A stretch of 64,000 nucleotides of DNA, from assembly GCF_000188015.2 (NCBI RefSeq), contig NZ_AEUX02000006.1:124001-188000 (forward strand). Reading direction: 5' to 3'. Numbering within the stretch: position 1 is the first letter of the stretch; each line of letters starts with the position of its first letter. The position numbers were made by a program, and so were the translations under genes. This document shows positions 1-9,183 of the stretch, piece after piece. The DNA is from Streptococcus ictaluri 707-05. Its GTDB lineage: Bacteria > Bacillota > Bacilli > Lactobacillales > Streptococcaceae. The notes beneath the pieces were generated by a model. The model was not told where the DNA came from, searched no databases, and saw only the letters and a program-made list of their open reading frames with translations.

Positions 1-62
1 GATTGAACAAATCATACTAGCTTACAATTTGAGATATTTTGAAATTAACTAGCACCATGGGT
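1..62 (+). mobile_element. IS982-like element, right end only (cut by window edge)
   Basis: These bases match the right end of the complete element at 25257-26217. They encode the last 16 residues of its transposase (stop TAG at 50-52) followed by the terminal inverted repeat ending in ACCATGGGT. Position 62 is taken as the element end because all three copies in the window share the final T. The rest lies left of the window. It sits about 80 bases beyond the original 3' end of the CDF exporter gene. Confidence 0.85.
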
Positions 63-92
63 AAAAGTATACTGTTCTTATCAGAAGATATT

Positions 93-130
93 AAAAACCT
101 TAAAACTGTTTTAGTCGTTTTAAGGTTTTT
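93..130 (-). terminator. Rho-independent terminator of the original CDF exporter gene
   Basis: A 14-bp perfect stem (93-106 with 117-130) has a 10-base loop and A/T runs on both sides, so it could work in both directions. It lies just past the original stop codon of the CDF exporter (143-145, minus strand). An IS30 copy now separates it from the rest of that gene. Confidence 0.8.
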
Positions 131-142
131 TGATTTAACAAA

Positions 143-203
143 TTATATCTGACGTTTGATATGGTAATGAGGTTTTAAGCTCATTTTGTGAGATTTTCTG
201 GTT
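143..203 (-). pseudogene. Severed original 3' end of the CDF exporter gene
   Basis: Read on the minus strand in the frame interrupted by the IS30 copy, the bases left of the insertion encode about 15 more residues (after ...TRKS: HKMSLKPHYHIKRQI) and a TAA at 143-145. This is the natural carboxyl terminus of the gene at 1350-2558. The 14 bases at 190-203 are the left copy of the target duplication. Confidence 0.75.
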
Positions 204-1366
204 CGCAAGTTGTCAAGTCAAGTGCAACCAGTTCATAGATAACTAGAGTTCCAGATGTTAAGCTGTTCGGGATAGCTCAAACAGGAATTTTGAGGATTGA
301 TATTGAAGAAGTCGTCTTGGGCGCTCATTGATGGCAGTAATATAATTGTCAAGTTCTTCAGAGGTTAGTGGATTAAGTGAGACTCCTTTAGGGACATATT
401 CTCTGAGGAGGCCATTGAAGTTCTCGTTTTTTCCTCTCTCATGTGAAGAATAGGGATGTGCAAAATAACTTCAACAGCTTCTAAGTTTGAGAGTAAACTA
501 AACTCAGAACCATTATCCGCTGTGATGGATGCAATAGGATACTGACTGATGAGATGCATGACAGCTCGGTTAATGGTTTGGGACTGCTTGTCTTCTAGCT
601 TAACTCCTAGTGCATAGCGTGTCTGGCGCTCTACCAAAGTCAACATAACAGCTTCACCTTTGGTTTTCTTGCCGAGAACCAAATCAATCTCCCAATGCCC
701 AAATTCAGAACGATCATTAATATATTCTGGACGTTCTTCGATAGATTTACCTAAAGTCTTCTTATTCGTCTTCATGACTTTCTTAGAACGTTTTCTGATA
801 CTAACCATCTTAGGCAAATCGATTGGTTTAATAGCTAATACCCCCTCTTTGATATAACGATAAATCGTTTTGGTAGAGGGGACGACTTCTTCAGGATGGT
901 TCACTTTGTAAGTCTGAACAAAACTATCCACACTATGGAGACGAATGTTAGCCGTCAAGGCAGATTCTAATTGTTCAATGAACCTAGCGGAGCAGTCATT
1001 CAACTTGAGATAAGAACTCTTTTGACGATTGGTTTCATAGACACGTTGCCCACTATCAGCGAAATAGGCGTTGAAGAAGGTTTGTTTTCCATTCTTATCC
1101 TTTACCTGTTCTACTGAACCACGTTTTATTTCTCGGCAGATTGTAGAACGGTGACGACCCAAGAGTCGAGCAATCTCAGCGGGTTTCTTTCCCATTTTAA
1201 GATAAGCAGCAATTTCACCCCGTTCTGTGGCTGAAAGATGAGAATAGGATGATTTTCTGGTAGAATTAATGTTGGACATGTTCATCTGCTTTCCATACTG
1301 AATTGGGGAATTCTAGTATATCAGACGAACATGTCTTTTTTGTTGCACTTCATTTTACAACGCGGG
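204..1366 (-). mobile_element. IS30-family element (IS1239-like), copy A
   Basis: The element is 1163 bp, one base short of the 1164-bp copies at 8020 and 33998. Its imperfect terminal inverted repeats begin CGCAAGTTGTCAAG and, on the other strand, CCCGCGTTGTAAAA. The flanks 190-203 and 1367-1380 form a 14-bp direct repeat with one mismatch (G/A). It inserted in the last codons of the CDF exporter gene. Confidence 0.9.
258..1285 (-). pseudogene. IS30-family transposase, frameshifted (copy A)
   Basis: The amino end (HTH of IS30 type, about residues 15-57, with ERGEIAAYLKMGKKPAEIA) and the first two catalytic aspartates (EIDLVLG and TADNGSEF) are intact. Near position 465 the copy has lost one base and carries a G-to-A change relative to the intact copies. 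The frame shifts before the catalytic NENFNG glutamate region and stops at 365 after 306 codons. The intact product is 342 residues with stop at 258. It should be inactive unless the missing base is a sequencing error. Confidence 0.85.
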
Positions 1367-2558
1367 GAGATTTTCTAGTTATTTGATGAAAGTATAGGTA
1401 CCAGTCTTCCTGACGTCGCCACAAGCTAGTGTGATATTTTCCGTTTACTTGATAAGTAATCAGTTTTGTCCTTTGGCTGACAGCATTGATTTGAAAGTCT
1501 TCTATTTTAGAAGGGTAGTAGGTTTCCCTTTCGAAGAAGTCTGATTGCTTAAGCAATTGTCCCTTATCATCAATTAATTCAAATTCCTTTGCAATATAGG
1601 ATTGATAACCGGGTACTTTGGCTAAGATGATTTTTTCTTTTCTGAGAAAGGTCTGCATGATGAGATCATTATCTTGGCTTTCTAGCACAGTTGCTGGTTC
1701 AACATGGATATCAATATCATAAACCGAAAACTTATCACTGAGTAGTTGTTCCACCTCTTCTGTAATAGCATGGCTTTCTAAAACAGACAAGTCAGGATGC
1801 ATTTCCAGAACAATATCTAGATAAACGTTACTGCCATAAGTTCTACCTCTTTGAGAATTAACAGCTACAATTTTTGGAATTTCCAAAATGGCTTTTTCAT
1901 ATTGTTTTAGGTGACGGTTATCAAAACCATCTGATAAACTAAAGGAACTTTCCATAAAAATGTCAAATGCCGTTTTTAAGATGAAAAAAGTGATAATAAT
2001 AGCAGCAATTCTATCAATAATAGGTAGATTTAAGGAAGCAGCCGCAATGGCAACAGAAGTACCTAGTGAAGTGACAGCATCTGATAAATTATCTTTTGAA
2101 GCAGCGACTAATGCACTTGATTTGACCCTTCTAGAGAGTCTTTTATTATAAAAATAAACTCCCAACATGATCATGGCTGACAGAATTCCAACTAATGCTC
2201 CAATGGGATCGATAGGTGTTTGCTGATTAGAAATGATGTTTTGAACAGTTTGAATAAGAACTTGGAAACCAACGATAAACATGATAAAAGAAGCGATGAG
2301 ACTAGATAAGTCTTCAATCTTCCAGTGTCCAAAACGGTGATTAGCATCAGCTGGTTGACTGGCTAGATGCAAACCGATTAATAGAGCTACATTCCCGACG
2401 ATATCAGAGAGGTTATTAAAACCATCTGCAATTAAAGAGTTTGCGTTTAAAAAGTAGCCTGCCAGAAGTTTTGCGATGCTTAGAAGCAGATAAGCAAAAA
2501 TACTTAGAATAGGTCCTCTTTTAGCTAATTTTAAATTTTGAATAGGATCTTTAGTCAT
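1350..2558 (-). CDS. mntE: Cation diffusion facilitator (CDF) exporter, MntE-like, with IS-encoded C-terminus
   Basis: A cation diffusion facilitator: six predicted membrane segments in the first ~220 residues, then a cytosolic dimerisation domain. The metal-site motif in the second membrane segment reads DGFNNLSD, with HRFGHWKIED in the following segment. Asn in the first motif, rather than Asp-x3-Asp, resembles the manganese exporters of streptococci; Mn2+ efflux is therefore inferred from family. The start ATG at 2558 has a GGAG-type site close upstream. The last five codons (PRVVK) and the stop come from the IS30 copy; the natural 15-residue tail is at 143-189. The CDF fold ends well before this point, so the protein is probably still functional. 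It could also export another divalent metal. Confidence 0.8.
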   Translation of the reverse strand: MTKDPIQNLKLAKRGPILSIFAYLLLSIAKLLAGYFLNANSLIADGFNNLSDIVGNVALLIGLHLASQPADANHRFGHWKIEDLSSLIASFIMFIVGFQVLIQTVQNIISNQQTPIDPIGALVGILSAMIMLGVYFYNKRLSRRVKSSALVAASKDNLSDAVTSLGTSVAIAAASLNLPIIDRIAAIIITFFILKTAFDIFMESSFSLSDGFDNRHLKQYEKAILEIPKIVAVNSQRGRTYGSNVYLDIVLEMHPDLSVLESHAITEEVEQLLSDKFSVYDIDIHVEPATVLESQDNDLIMQTFLRKEKIILAKVPGYQSYIAKEFELIDDKGQLLKQSDFFERETYYPSKIEDFQINAVSQRTKLITYQVNGKYHTSLWRRQEDWYLYFHQITRKSPRVVK

Positions 2559-2611
2559 AACGACTCCTTTGTTTTCAATTCTTTTATTATATCATAAAAA
2601 GACAGCTATAC

Positions 2612-2647
2612 TAAAAAACCTAAGCCGTCATTTTGACAAAGCTTAGG
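2612..2647 (-). terminator. Terminator of the AGCS symporter gene
   Basis: On the minus strand a stem of CCTAAGC/GCTTAGG (2641-2647 with 2619-2625) is followed by six T residues. It lies 16 bases past the symporter stop codon. Confidence 0.8.
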
Positions 2648-2662
2648 TAGAGGAAAGATTAG

Positions 2663-3997
2663 TTATTTCGTTTTGTTTTTTGCAAAATAATCTTTTGTTT
2701 CATATATAATGATAGGTGATAAAGCTAACAGAGCAATGAGATTTGGAAGTGCCATTAAGCCGTTTACGATGTCAGCTAGAATCCAGATTAATTCTAATTT
2801 AAGGAAACCTCCTAAGGCAACCATTATTACAAAGAATATTCTGAAATAAGTAATATGACTTGTTCCAAAAAGAAATTCAAAGCAGCGCTCACCATAATAA
2901 CTCCAACCTAGAATAGTTGTGAAAGCAAATAAAACTAGTGAGAAGGTAAGACCATAATTACCAAAATGACCAAATACTGAACTGAAGGCTGACTGAGTTA
3001 GTGGAGCACCTTCTAGAGAACTTGTCCATTGCCCAGTCACCAAGATGGATAATCCTGTTAAAGTACAGATAATCAAAGTATCAATGAAAGTTCCTGTCAT
3101 GGAAATAAGGCCCTGTTCAACTGGTTCATTGGTCTTGGCCGCTGCAGCAGCAATTGGTGCTGACCCAAGTCCAGATTCATTAGAGAAGACTCCACGAGCA
3201 ATCCCTTTTTGAATAGCGTCTTTAACCAAGCTACCAGCAAAACCTCCTGCAGCAGCTGTTGGTGCAAAAGCTGACTTGAAGACAAGTGAGATAACTGGAA
3301 TCAAATTAGTATAATTAATAAGAATAACGGTTAAGGTACATAATATGTAGAAAATAGCCATAAATGGCACCACTTTTTCAGCTACTTTTGAAATTGATTG
3401 GATTCCTCCAAAGATAATGATGGCTACTAGAAGAGCTAGAAGAATACTAATCCATTGTGACGAGACACCAAAACTGTGATGAAGTGAAGAGGTAATAGAA
3501 TTAACTTGCGCAAAAGTTCCAATCCCAAACAGTGCCACTAGAATCCCTGAGGCAGCAAATAAAATAGCTAATGGCTTCCATTTATCCCCCATACCGTGAA
3601 CAATGTAATACATAGGACCGCCAGAAATTTGTCCATTAGCATCTTTGGTGCGATATTTAATCGCTAATAATCCTTCAGCATATTTGGTTGCCATACCAAA
3701 GAAGGCAGCGACCCACATCCAAAATAGCGCTCCTGGTCCACCTGACTTGATAGCAGTGGCAACCCCTACGATATTACCTGTCCCAACAGTTGCTGCTAAA
3801 GCAGTGGCTAAAGCCGCAAAAGAAGAGATATCGCCATGCCCCTCATCATCCGTAAAAATAAGTCGAAAGGCACGAGGCAGTTTAAGGATTTGAAGGAAAC
3901 CAAGACGTATTGAAAGATATATACCTGTTCCTACTAAGAGTGTAAGAAGTGGAGGTCCCCAAACCAAATCATCTATTAATTTTACAAAAGCAATCAT
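2663..3997 (-). CDS. Alanine/glycine:sodium symporter, AGCS family
   Basis: An integral membrane amino-acid/Na+ symporter of the AGCS family (AgcS, DagA, AlsT). About ten or more hydrophobic segments are visible, with the family motifs AATVGTGNIVGVATA near residue 70 and FSNESGLGSAP near residue 275. The start chosen is ATG at 3997 (MIAFVKL), preceded by AAGGAG at a good distance; an ATG nine codons further up lies ahead of this ribosome site and is less likely. The gene is monocistronic and is preceded by a tandem glycine riboswitch, so glycine is the likely substrate or signal. Alanine transport is the family alternative. Confidence 0.9.
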   Translation of the reverse strand: MIAFVKLIDDLVWGPPLLTLLVGTGIYLSIRLGFLQILKLPRAFRLIFTDDEGHGDISSFAALATALAATVGTGNIVGVATAIKSGGPGALFWMWVAAFFGMATKYAEGLLAIKYRTKDANGQISGGPMYYIVHGMGDKWKPLAILFAASGILVALFGIGTFAQVNSITSSLHHSFGVSSQWISILLALLVAIIIFGGIQSISKVAEKVVPFMAIFYILCTLTVILINYTNLIPVISLVFKSAFAPTAAAGGFAGSLVKDAIQKGIARGVFSNESGLGSAPIAAAAAKTNEPVEQGLISMTGTFIDTLIICTLTGLSILVTGQWTSSLEGAPLTQSAFSSVFGHFGNYGLTFSLVLFAFTTILGWSYYGERCFEFLFGTSHITYFRIFFVIMVALGGFLKLELIWILADIVNGLMALPNLIALLALSPIIIYETKDYFAKNKTK

Positions 3998-4038
3998 CTT
4001 TATCTCCTTAAAAACACTAACCAAATATTGTCAAAAAG

Positions 4039-4060
4039 AAAAAGCTATCTCTTTGAGATA
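4039..4060 (-). other. Leader hairpin ahead of the symporter gene
   Basis: On the minus strand TTATCTC-AAA-GAGATAG is followed by CTTTTTCTTTTT. It is terminator-like and lies between the riboswitch expression platform and the ribosome site. It may be a second attenuator or only a stable leader element. Confidence 0.45.
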
Positions 4061-4092
4061 ACTTCTGAAATAAAGAATAAAATAGCCAACGC

Positions 4093-4119
4093 AAAAAACT
4101 TAAGAAAAGTTTTTCTTAA
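4093..4119 (-). terminator. Attenuator terminator downstream of the glycine riboswitch
   Basis: On the minus strand TTAAGAAAA-AC-TTTTCTTAA forms a nine-bp stem followed by GTTTTTTG. It starts 14 bases after the second glycine aptamer, which suggests that glycine binding decides whether transcription continues into the symporter gene. Confidence 0.65.
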
Positions 4120-4132
4120 TGACTTATTTTAA

Positions 4133-4290
4133 TCTTCTGTCCTTTTGCCTGAGAGATTGAGCAGTTTTGCCTTGCCCCTTCGGCGCCTAATAAGGTCTCT
4201 CCAGAAGTCCGTCCATCAAACAGTCCCGTTCAACAATTGAACACCTGAGAGTATAACTCCTTCGGCGAAAATAAATTCTTCTCCTGCATG
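4133..4290 (-). promoter_or_regulatory. Tandem glycine riboswitch (gcvT motif)
   Basis: Read on the minus strand, two consecutive aptamers show the family signatures. The first has CAGGAGAAG, then CGCCGAAGGAG and CTCTCAGG, ending near GGACGGACTTCTG. The second has GGAGAGACC, then GCGCCGAAGGGGCAAGG, CTCTCAGGCAAAAGGACAG. The symporter gene follows on the same strand. Glycine riboswitches ahead of AGCS symporters are established in streptococci. The small reading frame crossing this region (4187-4387) is not a gene. Confidence 0.93.
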
Positions 4291-4318
4291 ACATCATTCG
4301 GTTTATTAAATTAGAACT

Positions 4319-4347
4319 ATCATACCTCAAAAAGCGAATGATGTCAA
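4319..4347 (-). promoter_or_regulatory. Sigma-70 promoter of the riboswitch/symporter transcript
   Basis: On the minus strand a consensus -35 TTGACA (4347-4342) is 17 bases from TATGAT (4324-4319). Transcription would start near 4311, about 20 bases before the first aptamer. An IS30 copy ends 35 bases upstream of the -35 box and leaves the promoter intact. Confidence 0.85.
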
Positions 4348-4382
4348 ACCCTTTTTTAAAAAAGTATGGAAAAACGCTTTCT

Positions 4383-5545
4383 CGCAAGTTGTCAAGTCAA
4401 GTGCAACCAGTTCATAGATAACTAGAGTTCCAGATGTTAAGCTGTTCGGGATAGCTCAAACAGGAATTTTGAGGATTGATATTGAAGAAGTCGTCTTGGG
4501 CGCTCATTGATGGCAGTAATATAATTGTCAAGTTCTTCAGAGGTTAGTGGATTAAGTGAGACTCCTTTAGGGACATATTCTCTGAGGAGGCCATTGAAGT
4601 TCTCGTTTTTTCCTCTCTCATGTGAAGAATAGGGATGTGCAAAGTAAACTTCAACAGCTTCTAAGTTTGAGAGTAAACTAAACTCAGAACCATTATCCGC
4701 TGTGATGGATGCAATAGGATACTGACTGATGAGATGCGTGACAGCACGGTTAATGGTTTGGGACTGCTTGTCTTCTAGCTTAACTCCTAGTGCATAGCGT
4801 GTCTGGCGCTCTACCAAAGTCAACATAACAGCTTCACCTTTGGTTTCTTGCCGAGAACCAAATCAATCTCCCAATGCCCAAATTCAGAACGATCATTAAT
4901 ATATTCTGGACGTTCTTCGATAGATTTACCTAAAGTCTTCTTATTCGTCTTCATGACTTTCTTAGAACGTTTTCTGATACTAACCATCTTAGGCAAATCG
5001 ATTGGTTTAATAGCTAATACCCCCTCTTTGATATAACGATAAATCGTTTTGGTAGAGGGGACGACTTCTTCAGGATGGTTCACTTTGTAAGTCTGAACAA
5101 AACTATCCACACTATGGAGACGAATGTTAGCCGTCAAGGCAGATTCTAATTGTTCAATGAACCTAGCGGAGCAGTCATTCAACTTGAGATAAGAACTCTT
5201 TTGACGATTGGTTTCATAGACACGTTGCCCACTATCAGCGAAATAGGCGTTGAAGAAGGTTTGTTTTCCATTCTTATCCTTTACCTGTTCTACTGAACCA
5301 CGTTTTATTTCTCGGCAGATTGTAGAACGGTGACGACCCAAGAGTCGAGCAATCTCAGCGGGTTTCTTTCCCATTTTAAGATAAGCAGCAATTTCACCCC
5401 GTTCTGTGGCTGAAAGATGAGAATAGGATGATTTTCTGGTAGAATTAATGTTGGACATGTTCATCTGCTTTCCATACTGAATTGGGGAATTCTAGTATAT
5501 CAGACGAACATGTCTTTTTTGTTGCACTTCATTTTACAACGCGGG
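4383..5545 (-). mobile_element. IS30-family element (IS1239-like), copy B
   Basis: The element is 1163 bp with the same ends as the other copies. Flanking direct repeats of about 14 bases (GAAAAACGCTTTCT on the left, GAAAAACGATTTCT on the right) differ at one position. It lies between the symporter promoter and the region upstream of pcrA. Confidence 0.9.
4437..5464 (-). pseudogene. IS30-family transposase split by a one-base deletion (copy B)
   Basis: The first frame (5464-4820, 214 codons) carries the HTH and the first catalytic aspartate. The second (4826-4437, 129 codons) carries TADNGSEF and NENFNG. A run of four T in intact copies is three T here (near 4853), shifting the frame. The two frames overlap at TTATGTTGA, so an ATG restarts inside the first stop. 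Inactivation is likeliest; coupled translation of two halves is possible but has no precedent I can cite for IS30. Confidence 0.85.
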
Positions 5546-5662
5546 AAAAACGATTTCTTATACGTTTGGCTTTTATTTTCTTCCTTTTTCCTTTTTCTTC
5601 AAAACATGATATAATTTTTAGGTTGATATAAAGAGAGTTATAGAGAAAAAGAAGGAGTAATC

Positions 5663-7957
5663 ATGAATCCTTTATTAAATGGAATGAATGACAAACAGGC
5701 CGCAGCTGTTCGAACAACAGAAGGGCCTTTATTAATTATGGCAGGAGCTGGTTCAGGAAAAACCAGAGTTTTAACTCACCGGATAGCTTATTTAATTGAT
5801 GAAAAACTGGTTAATCCCTGGAATATTTTAGCGATTACCTTTACCAATAAAGCGGCGCGTGAAATGAGAGAACGTGCACTGAGTTTAAATCCTCAGACTA
5901 AGGATACCTTGATTGCGACCTTTCACTCGATGTGTGTTAGGATTTTAAGGCGTGAAGCAGATCATATTGGCTATAATCGCAATTTCACCATTGTCGATCC
6001 AGGAGAGCAACGTACTCTAATGAATCGGATTCTGAAAAATCTTAATTTGGACTCTAAAAAATGGAACGAACGATCTATTTTAGGTACGATTTCAAATGCC
6101 AAAAACGATTTATTAGATGAAAAGACTTATGAAGCTCAAGCTGGAGATATTTATAGTCAAATCGTAGCGAGATGCTATAAGGCCTATCAAGAAGAATTAC
6201 GACGAAGTGAAGCTCTTGATTTTGATGACTTAATTATGATGACACTTCGCTTATTTGATCAAAATCCTCAAGTATTAGCTTATTATCAGCAAAAGTATCA
6301 ATATATTCACGTGGATGAGTATCAAGATACCAATCATGCCCAATATCAGTTGGTGAAATTGCTAGCATCGCGTTTTAAGAATATTTGCGTGGTAGGCGAT
6401 GCGGACCAATCCATCTATGGCTGGCGTGGGGCAGACATGCAAAATATTTTAGATTTTGAAAAAGATTACCCAGAAGCAAGAGTGGTTTTATTGGAAGAGA
6501 ACTATCGTTCCACTAAAAAAATTCTCCAAGCCGCAAATGATGTTATCAATCACAATCAAAAGCGACGTCCTAAAAAATTATGGACCCAAAATGCTGACGG
6601 TGAGCCATTGGTTTATTACCGTGCTAATGATGAACGTGATGAAGCTGTCTTTGCAGCGTCAACTATCAGCCAGCTTAATCAAAAGGAATCTAAGAGTTTT
6701 AAAGATTTTGCGGTTTTATACCGTACTAATGCTCAATCACGTACTATTGAAGAAGCCTTCTTAAAATCTAATATCCCTTATACTATGGTTGGTGGAACTA
6801 AATTCTACAGCCGAAAAGAAATTCGGGATTTAATTGCCTACTTAACCATTATTGCCAATCCTTCAGATAATCTATCTTTTGAGCGAATTGTCAATGAACC
6901 TAAAAGAGGTGTTGGACCAGGAACTTTGGATAAACTACGTCAGTTTGCCTATGAGCAAGACATGTCATTACTTGAAGCAGCCTCCAATCTTTTCTTATCT
7001 CCACTAAAAGGAAAAGCTGCCCAAGCCATTTCTGATTTATCCAGTCTTCTAACTCGCTTAAGACAAGAGCTAGACCAGTTATCTATTACCAGCTTAGCAG
7101 AGAAATTACTAGAAGAATCGGGCTATTTAGACAGTCTGAAAATTCAAAACACCCTAGAAAGTCAAGCACGAATTGAAAATATTGAAGAATTTCTAACTGT
7201 TACTAAGAATTTTGATGATAATTCTGAAAATCAAGCGAGTTCTGAAAGCGGACTTGATCGATTAGGGAGATTCTTAAATGACTTAGCACTTATTGCGGAT
7301 ACAGATGATAGTAGTTCAGAAGCTTCAGAAGTGACTTTGATGACGTTGCATGCGGCTAAAGGTCTGGAATTCCCTGTGGTTTTCTTAATTGGAATGGAAG
7401 AAGGGGTCTTTCCTTTATCTAGAGCCTCTGAAGATCCAGATGAGTTAGAAGAAGAAAGACGATTAGCTTATGTGGGCATTACAAGAGCCGAGGAGATACT
7501 CTTTTTAACCAATGCCAATACCCGTACCCTTTTTGGTAAGAGTAGCTATAATCGACCAACTCGCTTCTTAAAAGAGATTTCGGATTCTTTGTTATCCTAT
7601 CAGGGTCTTGCAAGACCAGCTCATTCTTCATTCGGCGTTCGTTTTTCAACAGAAACAAAGACACAATTTGGTCAAGGGATGAGTCTATCAGAAGCAATCC
7701 AGTCTAGAAAATCTCAAGTTCAAAATGAAACTCCATTAGCTCCTCAAAGCAAAGGTGCCATTCCTTTTGGAAGTCAGTCACAAGGTCAAGTGACCACGAG
7801 TTGGGAAATTGGAGATATTGCGGTCCATAAAAAATGGGGAGAAGGAACTGTGCTTGAGGTTAGCGGATCTGGAAAAACCATGGAACTTAAAATAAAATTT
7901 CCAGAAGTTGGACTTAAAAAACTTTTGGCAAGCCTTGCACCAATAACGAAAAAATAA
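5663..7957 (+). CDS. pcrA: ATP-dependent DNA helicase PcrA (UvrD/Rep superfamily I)
   Basis: A 3'-5' DNA helicase used in repair and in removing proteins from DNA. Walker A is GAGSGKT at residues 28-34, followed by AITFTNKAAREM (motif Ia), DEYQDTN (motif II), GDADQSIYGWRGAD (motif III), EENYRS (motif IV), VTLMTLHAAKGLEF (motif V) and LAYVGITRA (motif VI). At 764 residues it has the usual PcrA length, with a C-terminal Tudor-like segment (IGDIAVHKKWGEGTV). ATG follows AAGGAG. A TATAAT at 5610-5615 is a plausible -10 with no clear -35. It is monocistronic, ended by the hairpin at 7965. Confidence 0.97.
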   Translation: MNPLLNGMNDKQAAAVRTTEGPLLIMAGAGSGKTRVLTHRIAYLIDEKLVNPWNILAITFTNKAAREMRERALSLNPQTKDTLIATFHSMCVRILRREADHIGYNRNFTIVDPGEQRTLMNRILKNLNLDSKKWNERSILGTISNAKNDLLDEKTYEAQAGDIYSQIVARCYKAYQEELRRSEALDFDDLIMMTLRLFDQNPQVLAYYQQKYQYIHVDEYQDTNHAQYQLVKLLASRFKNICVVGDADQSIYGWRGADMQNILDFEKDYPEARVVLLEENYRSTKKILQAANDVINHNQKRRPKKLWTQNADGEPLVYYRANDERDEAVFAASTISQLNQKESKSFKDFAVLYRTNAQSRTIEEAFLKSNIPYTMVGGTKFYSRKEIRDLIAYLTIIANPSDNLSFERIVNEPKRGVGPGTLDKLRQFAYEQDMSLLEAASNLFLSPLKGKAAQAISDLSSLLTRLRQELDQLSITSLAEKLLEESGYLDSLKIQNTLESQARIENIEEFLTVTKNFDDNSENQASSESGLDRLGRFLNDLALIADTDDSSSEASEVTLMTLHAAKGLEFPVVFLIGMEEGVFPLSRASEDPDELEEERRLAYVGITRAEEILFLTNANTRTLFGKSSYNRPTRFLKEISDSLLSYQGLARPAHSSFGVRFSTETKTQFGQGMSLSEAIQSRKSQVQNETPLAPQSKGAIPFGSQSQGQVTTSWEIGDIAVHKKWGEGTVLEVSGSGKTMELKIKFPEVGLKKLLASLAPITKK

Positions 7958-7964
7958 AGCCTTT

Positions 7965-8010
7965 ACCTAGTTTACTTACTTTTTAAGTGATTAAACTAGG
8001 TATTTTTTTT
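7965..8010 (+). terminator. Terminator of pcrA, with an IS30 copy just after its T tract
   Basis: ACCTAGTTTA (7965-7974) pairs with TAAACTAGGT (7992-8001), followed by eight T residues. The IS30 copy C begins nine bases beyond the T run and its target duplication includes the last four T. Confidence 0.85.
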
Positions 8011-8019
8011 CAAAAAAAT

Positions 8020-9183
8020 CCCGCGTTGTAAAATGAAGTGCAACAAAAAAGACATGTTCGTCTGATATACTAGAATTCCCCAATTCAGTATGGAAAGCAG
8101 ATGAACATGTCCAACATTAATTCTACCAGAAAATCATCCTATTCTCATCTTTCAGCCACAGAACGGGGTGAAATTGCTGCTTATCTTAAAATGGGAAAGA
8201 AACCCGCTGAGATTGCTCGACTCTTGGGTCGTCACCGTTCTACAATCTGCCGAGAAATAAAACGTGGTTCAGTAGAACAGGTAAAGGATAAGAATGGAAA
8301 ACAAACCTTCTTCAACGCCTATTTCGCTGATAGTGGGCAACGTGTCTATGAAACCAATCGTCAAAAGAGTTCTTATCTCAAGTTGAATGACTGCTCCGCT
8401 AGGTTCATTGAACAATTAGAATCTGCCTTGACGGCTAATATTCGTCTCCATAGTGTGGATAGTTTTGTTCAGACTTACAAAGTGAACCATCCTGAAGAAG
8501 TCGTCCCCTCTACCAAAACGATTTATCGTTATATCAAAGAGGGGGTATTAGCTATTAAACCAATCGATTTGCCTAAGATGGTTAGTATCAGAAAACGTTC
8601 TAAGAAAGTCATGAAGACGAATAAGAAGACTTTAGGTAAATCTATCGAAGAACGTCCAGAATATATTAATGATCGTTCTGAATTTGGGCATTGGGAGATT
8701 GATTTGGTTCTCGGCAAGAAAACCAAAGGTGAAGCTGTTATGTTGACTTTGGTAGAGCGCCAGACACGCTATGCACTAGGAGTTAAGCTAGAAGACAAGC
8801 AGTCCCAAACCATTAACCGTGCTGTCACGCATCTCATCAGTCAGTATCCTATTGCATCCATCACAGCGGATAATGGTTCTGAGTTTAGTTTACTCTCAAA
8901 CTTAGAAGCTGTTGAAGTTTACTTTGCACATCCCTATTCTTCACATGAGAGAGGAACAAACGAGAACTTCAATGGCCTCCTCAGAGAATATGTCCCTAAA
9001 GGAGTCTCACTTAATCCACTAACCTCTGAAGAACTTGACAATTATATTACTGCCATCAATGAGCGCCCAAGACGACTTCTTCAATATCAATCCTCAAAAT
9101 TCCTGTTTGAGCTATCCCGAACAGCTTAACATCTGGAACTCTAGTTATCTATGAACTGGTTGCACTTGACTTGACAACTTGCG
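8020..9183 (+). mobile_element. IS30-family element (IS1239-like), copy C, intact
   Basis: Full length, 1164 bp, running from CCCGCG to CTTGCG. Target duplication of 13 bases with one mismatch: 8007-8019 against 9184-9196 (TTTTCAAAAAAAT and TTTTCAAAAAATT). This copy is in the opposite orientation to the other four. Confidence 0.93.
8101..9129 (+). CDS. IS30-family transposase, full length (copy C)
   Basis: A 342-residue DDE transposase. An IS30-type HTH lies in about residues 13-57 (LSATERGEIAAYL, then IARLLGRHRSTICREI). The integrase core contains EIDLVLG, TADNGSEF and TNENFNGLLREYVPKG, giving the D-D-E triad. Only this copy and copy D are uninterrupted, so they may supply transposase for the family. 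The residue before NENFNG is Thr here and Lys in copies A, B and E. Confidence 0.95.
   Translation: MNMSNINSTRKSSYSHLSATERGEIAAYLKMGKKPAEIARLLGRHRSTICREIKRGSVEQVKDKNGKQTFFNAYFADSGQRVYETNRQKSSYLKLNDCSARFIEQLESALTANIRLHSVDSFVQTYKVNHPEEVVPSTKTIYRYIKEGVLAIKPIDLPKMVSIRKRSKKVMKTNKKTLGKSIEERPEYINDRSEFGHWEIDLVLGKKTKGEAVMLTLVERQTRYALGVKLEDKQSQTINRAVTHLISQYPIASITADNGSEFSLLSNLEAVEVYFAHPYSSHERGTNENFNGLLREYVPKGVSLNPLTSEELDNYITAINERPRRLLQYQSSKFLFELSRTA

Noticed and set aside
62..92. 3' end of another gene between the IS982 end and the terminator
   Set aside because: Short frames exist, but none can be linked to a family from about ten codons.
660..857. Open frame antisense to the IS30 transposase, repeated in every IS30 copy
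   Set aside because: It is the complement of the transposase coding strand, recurs only because the IS recurs, and has no ribosome site or known family.
4187..4387. 66-codon frame on the minus strand ahead of the symporter
   Set aside because: It lies within the promoter and glycine riboswitch, whose conserved bases explain the sequence.
4820..4826. Programmed frameshifting or coupled translation in IS30 copies B and E
   Set aside because: Intact copies C and D read through in a single frame, and B and E lost different bases; decay or sequencing error explains this better.
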